Below, piece after piece: positions 49,818-57,633 of a stretch of DNA of 64,000 bases. The stretch's first letter is position 1, and every line of letters starts with the position of its first letter. The position numbers were made by a program, and so were the translations under genes. Source of the DNA: JANNRR01 sp031401675 (GTDB lineage: Bacteria > Pseudomonadota > Alphaproteobacteria > Rhodobacterales > Rhodobacteraceae); contig JANNRR010000198.1 in the NCBI GenBank assembly GCA_031401675.1, forward strand, positions 1-64,000. The letters are read 5' to 3'. Below the pieces are notes generated by a model. The model saw only the letters and a list, made by a program, of their open reading frames with translations, searched no databases and was not told where the DNA came from.

Positions 49818-51920
49818 ATGGCCGATGTTGTCAGCAACGCCACTTTGGATGGCGTGAATGCCTTTACAGTTCTGGGTCAGACGTTCAACTGGAGCGGGAC
49901 GAAGTTCCTGGGCATCGCCAATGTCCCCTGGACTGATGTGCCTCCGACAGCACTTTCAAATCTGACACTTGCAGGTGCGGGCTGGCGACTTGCCTCGTTG
50001 CGTCTGGGCGGTAATGCCCAGGAGATCAATATTCTGGATACTGCAGGCAGCCCAGGCAATGTGATCGAATACCTGCTCTTTGACGGCTTTGGCACCGTCA
50101 GCCTGACCAACAGTCAAATCCGGCACATCCGGACCGGTGACTTTGGCAGCATGATCACGCTTGGCAGTCAAAGCACCCATTCGATCGTAGGTGGCGCCGG
50201 CAACGACACCGTTGTGGGCGGCAGCGGCTCCATCGGTGCCTTGCAACTGGATCAAGGCAACAATGTCTTCAATGGCGGTGCCGGGTTCATCGGTTACATT
50301 TCTGCCAATGACGGCAATGATACTGTGATCCTGGAGGCCAGTGCCGACCAGATCAGCCTTGGCGCAGGCAACAACAAGGTCACCACCGGCGGGGGGTTTG
50401 TTGGTTCCATCACGATGTATTCCAACGCCCCGGATGTGAATACCATCACCATCGGTGCCGGCGGAGTGCGCAGCATCGGGGTCAGCAACGGACGTGACCG
50501 GGTGACTCTGCAAAATGGCGCGCATGTCGAGCAGATGCAGCTTGGCAGTGGTAACGACACGCTGATCCTGCAGGGGACCTCCAGCGTCGAGCAAGCCGTG
50601 ATCGGCAACGGTATCAACGTCGTCTCGGTCGGGGCGGGCAACATAGACGCTCTGACCTCCTATGGTGACAAGGATACGGTGACGTTGACCACCGGGTCTA
50701 TTCAGTCGCTGGCGATGGGGGCGGGCAACAATGTGCTGAAGGTCGGGGCAGGGGATGTGCAGACCGTGCTGGCCTATCAGGGCAATGATACGGTCACCGT
50801 CGGCAATGGTGGCCAAATCGGCACGGCCAACCTGAGCGACGGGAACAACGTCGTGACACTGACGGGCAATGCGCAGATCGGCCTGCTGATCTGCTCGAAC
50901 GGCGATGATACGGTGACGCTGAACGGCAGTTCCCGGATTCTGATGCTGAAGCTCGATCAAGGCAACAACACCGTCACGACCACTGGTGGCACCGGCAATA
51001 TCGAAAGCTACTACTCCTTCGGCGGCAACAACACGCTGAACATCGGCAATGGCGGGATTCAGCAGATCGTGCTGTCTGGCGATGGTGGGGTGCATTCCAT
51101 AACGGCGTTGGGTTTTGTCGGGTCGCTTCAGGTCTATGACAATGCCACAACCACCGCGAATATCTTGGGCGGAGCGATCAACGTTTCCACCTCGACCGGG
51201 GATGACGTGATCACCACCGGCGGGGGTTACATTGCCCATATTTCCACTTGGGACGGCGACGATACCGTGGTGATGGGGCTTGGCGGAGGCGCGATTGTCC
51301 GGCTGGGCAATGGTGACGATGTCATCAAGCTCAACGACCTCACCAATGCCGGTGGCATCGTCATCTGGGGCGGCAACGGAGTTGATATCGCTGATTTCAG
51401 CCTTCCCGGTGTCTCCGTCACGCTCTCGCTCAATCTGGGCAGCACCTGGCAGGCAGCGCCGGGGGGACTAATCAGCCTGAATTTTCTGGAAAGCCTGGTT
51501 GGCAGCGGCCTGGCGGATTCGCTCGAAGGCGATCTGGGGGTCAACGTGCTGACCGGCGGGTTGGGCGGCGATACGCTGACCGGCCTGGGCGGCAATGATA
51601 CGCTGATCGGCGGCGGCGGCGGTGACACGTTGCTCGGCGGCAACGGGATCGACTTGCTGCGCGGCGGAGGGCAGGGCGATACGCTGACCGGTGGCGGCTC
51701 GCGGGATCTGTTCGAGTTCCGCCCGAACGAAGGTGCCGACCGCATTACCGATTTTGCCGTGGGCACCGATCTGATCGATTTCATCGGCACCACGGTTCTG
51801 ACGGACATCACTTTCGTTACGGTGGGCGCCGCGGTGCGGCTGACGGTCGGGACCACATCGGTGCTTGTCGATAACGTCACGCTGGTCCAGATGCAGGACG
51901 CGGCCAATTTCCTGTTCTGA
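49818..51920 (+). CDS. long repeat protein with RTX C-terminus
   Basis: A 700-residue protein without a signal peptide. Residues 1-100 are a beta-rich head. From about 105 to 520 there are about twenty repeats of roughly 20 residues, each with a pattern G-N-[DN]-x-V-x-x-x-x-G-x-I-x-x-L (for example GAGNNVLKVGAGDVQTVLAY and QGNDTVTVGNGGQIGTANL). At about 575-635 conventional RTX nonamers follow (GGLGGDTLTGLGGNDTLIGG), then a C-terminal tail ending in MQDAANFLF. It is likely exported by type I secretion and folds as a solenoid. GGGGGA precedes the ATG. Confidence 0.85.
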   Translation: MADVVSNATLDGVNAFTVLGQTFNWSGTKFLGIANVPWTDVPPTALSNLTLAGAGWRLASLRLGGNAQEINILDTAGSPGNVIEYLLFDGFGTVSLTNSQIRHIRTGDFGSMITLGSQSTHSIVGGAGNDTVVGGSGSIGALQLDQGNNVFNGGAGFIGYISANDGNDTVILEASADQISLGAGNNKVTTGGGFVGSITMYSNAPDVNTITIGAGGVRSIGVSNGRDRVTLQNGAHVEQMQLGSGNDTLILQGTSSVEQAVIGNGINVVSVGAGNIDALTSYGDKDTVTLTTGSIQSLAMGAGNNVLKVGAGDVQTVLAYQGNDTVTVGNGGQIGTANLSDGNNVVTLTGNAQIGLLICSNGDDTVTLNGSSRILMLKLDQGNNTVTTTGGTGNIESYYSFGGNNTLNIGNGGIQQIVLSGDGGVHSITALGFVGSLQVYDNATTTANILGGAINVSTSTGDDVITTGGGYIAHISTWDGDDTVVMGLGGGAIVRLGNGDDVIKLNDLTNAGGIVIWGGNGVDIADFSLPGVSVTLSLNLGSTWQAAPGGLISLNFLESLVGSGLADSLEGDLGVNVLTGGLGGDTLTGLGGNDTLIGGGGGDTLLGGNGIDLLRGGGQGDTLTGGGSRDLFEFRPNEGADRITDFAVGTDLIDFIGTTVLTDITFVTVGAAVRLTVGTTSVLVDNVTLVQMQDAANFLF

Positions 51921-52123
51921 CGCTGCGGGTCAGGTCGGAACATGCGGCCCCCCGGCAAAGTGGATTGGCGTGGACGGTGATCGGGTGGTCTGCGCCAGAG
52001 CGGCGACCGGACGGCCTGCGGTCGGGCCCGGCAAGGCCGGTCGGTCCCGCCGGCAACTGCCGACAAGGCCCCGTCGGGACAAGCGCCGGGCAGGACAACG
52101 ATGCCCCGAGAACCGGCGGGCTG

Positions 52124-52915
52124 CTAGTCAAACCTCGGCCGTCTCCGCGCTGCAAATGCCAGGCGGCCTTCGCTGAAATCCGCGCCCGAGAAACTGGCAA
52201 CGAAGGCGTCGTTCAGGGCCGCGCAAACCGCGCTGTCGGGGGCCGTCAGCCGGTTGATCGTCGCTTTGGAAGTCCGGATCGAAGTCCCGGAAAGTTCGGC
52301 CATCGCGGTTGCATAAGCCATTGCTTCGGCCATCAAGTCTGCCGCTGGAACTATCCGCTCGATCAGTCCGATGGCGAGCGCCTCTTCCGCGCCGATCAGC
52401 CGAGCCGAAAACAACAGGTCTTTCGCCCGCGCCGGGCCGACTTTTTCCACCAGCTGCGCGGTGTCTTCCGGACCATAGCCAAGGCCAAGCCGCGCTGCGG
52501 TAATGCCAAAGCGCGCCTCGGGGGACGCGAACCGCAAATCTGCAGCAAGCGCCAGGCCACAGCCACCGCCGACACAGGCACCGGCAATCACTGCGATGAC
52601 CGGGCGGGCCAGATCACGCAGGCGCGCCTGCGCAAGGCGCACCACGGCGTTGTAGGCCGCCGTACTTTCCAGCGTTGCATAGACCGCCTCAAATTCAGTT
52701 ATGTCCGCACCGGCCGAAAACGCCCCCCCCGGCTCCATGGAGCCCGTCAGCAAAACGGCGCGCATTCCGGTATCGGAGTCGATCGCATCGCATATCCCGG
52801 GCAGGGCATTCCACATCGCCAGCGACAGGGCATTGCGCCGTTCTGGTGCACGGATTTCTATCTGTGCGACGCTGCCCGTATGCAGGATCATGCGGCCATT
52901 GGCAAAGGGGATCAT
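52124..52915 (-). CDS. enoyl-CoA hydratase/isomerase family protein
   Basis: A 263-residue crotonase-fold protein. Oxyanion-hole motifs: AFSAGADITEFEA and CVGGGCGLALAADLRFASPEARFGITAARLGLGYG. Glu residues at LGLGYGPEDT correspond to the second catalytic position, while the first (usually Glu after NALGMLG) is not evident, so the activity may be isomerase or dehydratase. Its ATG overlaps the TGA of the upstream 90-codon gene. The frame is complete. Confidence 0.88.
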   Translation of the reverse strand: MIPFANGRMILHTGSVAQIEIRAPERRNALSLAMWNALPGICDAIDSDTGMRAVLLTGSMEPGGAFSAGADITEFEAVYATLESTAAYNAVVRLAQARLRDLARPVIAVIAGACVGGGCGLALAADLRFASPEARFGITAARLGLGYGPEDTAQLVEKVGPARAKDLLFSARLIGAEEALAIGLIERIVPAADLMAEAMAYATAMAELSGTSIRTSKATINRLTAPDSAVCAALNDAFVASFSGADFSEGRLAFAARRRPRFD

Positions 52916-53184
52916 CGCTGTCTCCGTTCAAAATGCAGATGCAAAGTGCGGCTGTCGGGGCAAATGCGCGCCAAAGCGTCTGCCCCATCGGCCATTTCGG
53001 CTGTGACAGCGCCAAAGGCAAGCCTGGCACTGGGCCCAGCCAGCCCGATGACCCCGCCCGCCGCCCAAAGAGACGGTGTGCGGACACGGGCGTCAAGTTC
53101 CATGTTCGGCGGCCGGCGAAACTTCACCCCAGCGCGGTGGCGCAATGGAATGCGCAGTAGAGGGTCGGGCCCGTCACGTCGCAC
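52912..53184 (-). CDS. hypothetical protein
   Basis: A 90-codon frame from a GTG at 53184 (VRRDGPDPLLRIP), with the sequence ARVRTPSLWAAGGVIGLAGPSARLAFGAVTAEMADGADALARICPDSRTLHLHFERR. The TGA overlaps the enoyl-CoA hydratase start (ATGA), which supports coupling. No family was recognised. The frame is open for about 18 more codons upstream (GILPNLFGQLAAAKQ), so the true start may be earlier or the gene may be a truncated remnant. Confidence 0.4.
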   Translation of the reverse strand: MRRDGPDPLLRIPLRHRAGVKFRRPPNMELDARVRTPSLWAAGGVIGLAGPSARLAFGAVTAEMADGADALARICPDSRTLHLHFERRQR

Positions 53185-53265
53185 CTGCTTTGCCGCCGCC
53201 AGCTGGCCGAACAGGTTCGGCAGAATGCCAGCATGGCCAGATCAGTAGCGCCTCGATCAAGGGCC

Positions 53266-54876
53266 TCATGACGCATGCGACGGGGCCGGGTGCCCCAGGA
53301 TCATGTCGGCCGCCTTCTCTGCAATCATCATGCAGGGGGCCGATGTATTGCCGCCGATCAGGCTTGGCATCACCGACGCATCCGCTACGCGCAGCCCCGA
53401 GACCCCGCGCACCTTCAACTCGGCATCCAGCACTGCCCCGGCATCGCTGCCCATGCGCGCCGTTCCCACAGGATGAAAGATTGTATTCGCCCCGCGTCGC
53501 ACCCAGGCGTCAATCGCCGCTTCTGACGCCAGATCACTGGCCACCGGCGAAATATCCCCCGACTTGTGCCGTGCCAGCCCCGGATTCTCGCCGATCGCCC
53601 GGGCCAGGCGCACACCGTCGCGCAGGCAGCGGCGGTCCGCCACTGCCGCCAGATAGCCCGGATCAATCCGCGGCACCGCATAGGGATTACCCGAAGCGAG
53701 AGTGATCGCCCCCCGGCTTTCCGGGCGCAGCTGATAGAAATTGATCAGATAGCCGTGCTGCCCCTGCCCGGCCTGCGTCGCCTCCAGACTCAATCCCGGC
53801 ACAAAGGTGATGTGGATATCCGGCTCGACCAGGCCAGGCCGGGTTTTCAGAAAACCGCCCACTTCCAAGGGCACCGCCGCCGCCGGCCCGGCACCAAGCA
53901 GCACCGCCCGCAGCAGCGCCCAAACCGCCCGGTCAGGCCGAAACAGGGCATAAAGCGTTACCGGATCGCGGCAGGCATAGGTCAGGTACACCCCAAGATG
54001 GTCCTGCAAGTTCAGCCCCACTTCGCGCGAAGCCACCTTTGGCGCAATCCCCACCGCGCGCAACGCGTCTGGATCACCCACGCCCGAGAGCATCAGCACC
54101 TGCGGCGTGTTGATCGCCCCGCCGCACAGGATCACCTCCCGCCGCGCCGCAACCCGCATTTCGGCTCCGTCGCGATTGACCACCAACCCGGTCGCCCGCC
54201 CGCCCTCGATTTCCACCTTCAGCGCCCGGCAGCGCGTCCAAACATCCAGCGCCGCACGCCGCCGCGCCGGATGCAGGAACGCCGTGGCACTGCTTTCCCG
54301 CCGCCCGTCGCGGATGTTGAAATCATAGGGCCCCAGCCCTTCCTGCGCCGCCCCGTTGAAATCATCGTTGCGTGGATGCCCTTCCGCCGCCGCCGCCGCC
54401 AGAAAACTGGCATAAAGCGGGTTTTCCGCCCGTGCCGTCACCACCCGCAATGGCCCGCCCAGCCCGTGGTACGGATCGCCCGCCCGCCCGGGATGATCTT
54501 CGCTTCGCCGGAAATAGGGCAGCACGTCGGCATAACCCCACCCCGGCACGCCCCAGCCGTCATAATCGCGCGCCGTCCCGCGCATGTACATCATGCCGTT
54601 GATGGTGGAGGATCCGCCGAGCACCTTGCCCCGCGGCCATTTGATCTGCCGTCCGTCCAGCCCCGCCTGCGGTTCGGTCACGTAGCCCCAGTTGCTGTGC
54701 CGGTACCAATAGGCCACCCCCGCCAGCAGCGGCAGCTTGAACAAGAGGTTGCGATCCTCGCCCCCGGCCTCGATCAGCAGCACCGAATCCCGCCCGCTTT
54801 CCGACAAACGGTTCGCCAGCACACACCCCGCCGACCCCGCCCCCACAATGATGAAATCGAATGTATCCACGCTCAA
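53266..54876 (-). CDS. GMC oxidoreductase (choline/alcohol dehydrogenase-like)
   Basis: A 536-residue FAD flavoprotein. FAD-binding FIIVGAGSAGCVLANRLSESGRDSVLLIEAG; GGSSTINGMMYMRG is the GMC signature 1; GGAINTPQVLMLSGVG is signature 2; the active-site His is in ANTIFHPVGTARMG and the second His/Asn in LIGGNTSAPCMMIAEKAA. It oxidises a primary or secondary alcohol. The TTG start at 54876 overlaps the SDR stop (TTGA) and has GGAG 8 nt upstream; a GTG at 54870 is an alternative. Last gene of the operon. Confidence 0.9.
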   Translation of the reverse strand: MSVDTFDFIIVGAGSAGCVLANRLSESGRDSVLLIEAGGEDRNLLFKLPLLAGVAYWYRHSNWGYVTEPQAGLDGRQIKWPRGKVLGGSSTINGMMYMRGTARDYDGWGVPGWGYADVLPYFRRSEDHPGRAGDPYHGLGGPLRVVTARAENPLYASFLAAAAAEGHPRNDDFNGAAQEGLGPYDFNIRDGRRESSATAFLHPARRRAALDVWTRCRALKVEIEGGRATGLVVNRDGAEMRVAARREVILCGGAINTPQVLMLSGVGDPDALRAVGIAPKVASREVGLNLQDHLGVYLTYACRDPVTLYALFRPDRAVWALLRAVLLGAGPAAAVPLEVGGFLKTRPGLVEPDIHITFVPGLSLEATQAGQGQHGYLINFYQLRPESRGAITLASGNPYAVPRIDPGYLAAVADRRCLRDGVRLARAIGENPGLARHKSGDISPVASDLASEAAIDAWVRRGANTIFHPVGTARMGSDAGAVLDAELKVRGVSGLRVADASVMPSLIGGNTSAPCMMIAEKAADMILGHPAPSHAS

Positions 54877-55634
54877 AACGGAAACTCCGCGCCGTTCATC
54901 GCAATTGCCTGTCCCGAGACATAGGCCGCATCGCCTGACGCCAGCCACGACACCGCTGCCGCCACATCCTCTGCCGTGCCAAACCGCCCCATCGGCACCG
55001 TGCGCCGGAACCCCTCTACCACCGCCTCTGGCGACTGGCCGGTGCGCGCGGCAAAGCCCGCAGCAATCCCGCCCCAGAACGGCGTCTCGATATGGCCTGG
55101 CACATAGCAGTTGGCCCGGATGCCGTGCGGTGCCAGTTCGATGGCCAGGGATTGCGTCAGCATGATGATCGCGGCCTTCGACGCGCAATAGTGCGACAGG
55201 TTCGGCACCCCCCGCCGCCCGGCCCCAGACGAGGCATTGATGATGCACCCGCCGCGCCCTTGCGCGATCATCAGCCGCGCCGCCGCCCGGCTGCCAAGGA
55301 AGACGCTGTCCACATTCACCCGCATCACGCGTTGCCATTCGGCCAGCGTCATTTCCACCACCGGCGTCACCGCGATTATGCCGGCATTGCACACCATCAC
55401 ATCCAGCCCGCCGAAGCGGTCTAGCGCGCGGGCAACCGCATCCTCGACCGCCGCCTCGTCGGTTGCGTCGCCCTGCAACCCGATGAACCGTTCGTGTACG
55501 CGCGGGCAGGGGGTCAGATCGAACCCCACCACACTGGCCCCCTCGGCCAGAAACCGGTCCACGATCCCGGAGCCGATGCCACTGGCCGCGCCGGTGATCA
55601 GCACCGTCTTGCCGGCATGGCGCGCTTCAACCAT
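54873..55634 (-). CDS. short-chain dehydrogenase/reductase
   Basis: A 253-residue SDR. Cofactor motif VLITGAASGIGSGIVDRFLAEGASVVGFDL (an Asp after the strand favours NAD), NAG motif CNAGIIAV, catalytic Ser in INASSGAG and YxxxK in SHYCASKAAII. C-terminal NGAEFPF. It oxidises or reduces a hydroxyl or keto group in the same pathway as the flanking GMC enzymes. GGAGG lies 6 nt before ATG 55634. Confidence 0.9.
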   Translation of the reverse strand: MVEARHAGKTVLITGAASGIGSGIVDRFLAEGASVVGFDLTPCPRVHERFIGLQGDATDEAAVEDAVARALDRFGGLDVMVCNAGIIAVTPVVEMTLAEWQRVMRVNVDSVFLGSRAAARLMIAQGRGGCIINASSGAGRRGVPNLSHYCASKAAIIMLTQSLAIELAPHGIRANCYVPGHIETPFWGGIAAGFAARTGQSPEAVVEGFRRTVPMGRFGTAEDVAAAVSWLASGDAAYVSGQAIAMNGAEFPF

Positions 55635-56025
55635 CACGTTCCTCCGGAGTCGGGCGATAAAGCGGCGCACGCGCCGCTGGAATGGTCAGCAACGCGGGCT
55701 CAAAGGCGGGCAAATCATACCCCTTGGGCTGCGGTGGCCGCGTCTCATACCCTGTCAGATGCGCCAAAGCCGCCGCCACACCGGGATCGGTGTAGTACAG
55801 GCTGTAGACCCCAGTCAGAAGCGCCGCAAAAGCTGCCGGTTGCGCGGCCTCAACCGCCCGAACCGCGTCTGTGGCGATGTGATCGGGCAACGCGTTGAGA
55901 ATGGTCGGGACCGTGCCTGCAAACCGCTCGTGTGTCCGCAAGCGCGCAGGCAGGCTGGTCGCACTGGCGGCCGGAAAATCCCCATCGCCCGGCAGCAGGA
56001 TATCCAGCAAAGCCGTCAACCTCAT
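55627..56025 (-). CDS. gluconate 2-dehydrogenase subunit 3-like small subunit
   Basis: A 132-residue protein (LTALLDILLPGDGDFPAASATSLPARLRTHERFAGTVP, SLYYTDPGVAAALAHLTGYETRPPQPKGYDLPAF) resembling the gamma (small) subunits that accompany GMC dehydrogenases such as FAD-glucose dehydrogenase. Those normally carry a Tat signal that escorts the complex; none is seen here, so the complex is probably cytoplasmic. The ATG overlaps the TGA of the upstream GMC gene, and its end overlaps the SDR start. Confidence 0.75.
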   Translation of the reverse strand: MRLTALLDILLPGDGDFPAASATSLPARLRTHERFAGTVPTILNALPDHIATDAVRAVEAAQPAAFAALLTGVYSLYYTDPGVAAALAHLTGYETRPPQPKGYDLPAFEPALLTIPAARAPLYRPTPEERDG

Positions 56026-57623
56026 GCCGCCACCCCGATCCTTGCCCGGTCCCGGATCAGACAATCCGCCGCCCGCAGCGCCAAAGCCTGCAGGGTCGAG
56101 GTCGGATTGACTGCTGCCGCCGTGGTGAACACCGAGCCGTCCAGGATCACCAGATTGGGCACCGCATGCGCCCGGTTTGTTGCATCCACCACCGAAGCCC
56201 CCGGATCGGCCCCCATGCAGGCCGTCCCCAACAGGTGAAACCCCGCTTGCGCCAGCAAATCCTGCGCCAGAATCGCCGCCGCCCCGGCCTCCTGAAAGGC
56301 ACGCGTCGCACTGCCGATGCCGTGTGCAATCATGGCGCGGGTATTGTCGTCCAGCGCATAGGCCACCTTTGGTGCCGGTATTCCGTTCGCATCCGTCAGC
56401 GTCGCCGACAATGTCACCCGGTTCTCTGCCCTTGGCAAATCCTCCGTCGTCACTGTCAGGCTGGCCGAATGGCCAAACGTCTCCCGAAAAGCCGCATGAT
56501 GTCCCGCACCCCAAGGCAGCCGTGGCAGATAGCCGCCGCAGGCCGTGCCCACCGGTCCGTCAGAGCGGACCAGCTGCATCTGGTAACCGCGGGCAAATCC
56601 CCGGGCCGGATCGCTTTCATAGAACTGCTGCGACAGGATCGATACCGCAAACGGCCCCTTCTGCCCTTCCATCGGCTCGGCGAACCGCGCCGTCACCAGC
56701 CCCGTGGGGTGATGCATCAACCGCCGTCCGACCAGATCGGTGTCGTTCGCCAAGCCATTGGGAAACCGCCTGGATTGCGACAAGAGCATCAGCCTCGCCG
56801 TCCCCACCCCGTTTGCCGCCAGCGCCACCACTGCGGCGCGCCGCCGTTGCGCATTGCCCTTGTGGTCATAATAGGCAACCCCGGTGGCGCGGCCTTGCGC
56901 ATCCACCTCCACCTCGAACACCCGTGCGCCGGTAATCAGACGCACCCCGGCGGCAATCGCCTCTGGCCAATAGGTCACGTCGGCCGAGGATCGCGCCTTG
57001 AGCGGGCAGCCCAGATCGCACGGCCCGCAATTGTTGCACGCCCCCCGGCCCACGCCATAGGGCCGCGAGTTGATCGCCACGTCGGCGGGCCACCAATGCC
57101 AGCCCAGCCGGTCAAACGCCGCCGCCATCCGCTCTCCGGCGCGCCCCAGCGAAATGGGCGACATCTGGCGCGGCGCACGCGGCGGGTTGCCGGGGTCGCC
57201 ATTGACCCCTGCCACCCCGACCATCCGGTCATTTTCGTCATAATAAGGTGCCAGGTCCTCGTAGCAGATCGGCCAGTCATCCCCAACGCCATCCAGCGTG
57301 CGAGTGCGGAAATCCGAGGGGCGAAGGCGCGGGAAATGCGCGCCCCACAGGATAGTCGATCCGCCCACTGCATTGTACAAAAGCGGCTTTATCGCCGCCT
57401 CGCTATCGTCCACTGGGTAGTCGGCTTTGCCTTTTCGAACATTCGGGTTGGGATGATGCGTCGTCTGCCGCGCAATCTCCCAGTCGGGCCGCAGGCTTGG
57501 CGCATCGGCATGATCCACCCAATCCCCCTGCTCCAGACAGCTCACCTGCAGCCCCGACCGCGCCAGACGCCACGCCGCTGCCGCCCCGCTTGCCCCGGCC
57601 CCGACGATCAGCACATCATCCAT
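56022..57623 (-). CDS. GMC dehydrogenase with Cys cluster (FAD-GDH alpha-like)
   Basis: A 533-residue flavoprotein. FAD motif DVLIVGAGASGAAAAWRLARSG; GGSTILWGAHFPRL replaces the classical GMC signature. A cluster reading CNNCGPCDLGCP resembles the Cys ligands of the 3Fe-4S cluster in bacterial FAD-dependent glucose dehydrogenase. The C-terminal His motif is HLLGTACMG, with NPTSTLQALALRAAD. It likely oxidises a sugar-like alcohol and passes electrons onward. It forms an overlapping pair with the small subunit. Confidence 0.85.
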   Translation of the reverse strand: MDDVLIVGAGASGAAAAWRLARSGLQVSCLEQGDWVDHADAPSLRPDWEIARQTTHHPNPNVRKGKADYPVDDSEAAIKPLLYNAVGGSTILWGAHFPRLRPSDFRTRTLDGVGDDWPICYEDLAPYYDENDRMVGVAGVNGDPGNPPRAPRQMSPISLGRAGERMAAAFDRLGWHWWPADVAINSRPYGVGRGACNNCGPCDLGCPLKARSSADVTYWPEAIAAGVRLITGARVFEVEVDAQGRATGVAYYDHKGNAQRRRAAVVALAANGVGTARLMLLSQSRRFPNGLANDTDLVGRRLMHHPTGLVTARFAEPMEGQKGPFAVSILSQQFYESDPARGFARGYQMQLVRSDGPVGTACGGYLPRLPWGAGHHAAFRETFGHSASLTVTTEDLPRAENRVTLSATLTDANGIPAPKVAYALDDNTRAMIAHGIGSATRAFQEAGAAAILAQDLLAQAGFHLLGTACMGADPGASVVDATNRAHAVPNLVILDGSVFTTAAAVNPTSTLQALALRAADCLIRDRARIGVAA

Positions 57624-57633
57624 GAAAAGCCCC

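Noticed and set aside
50200..51900. Repeat-rich region considered as a CRISPR array or tandem DNA repeat
   Set aside because: Units are variable at DNA level and form one continuous reading frame encoding a repeat protein.
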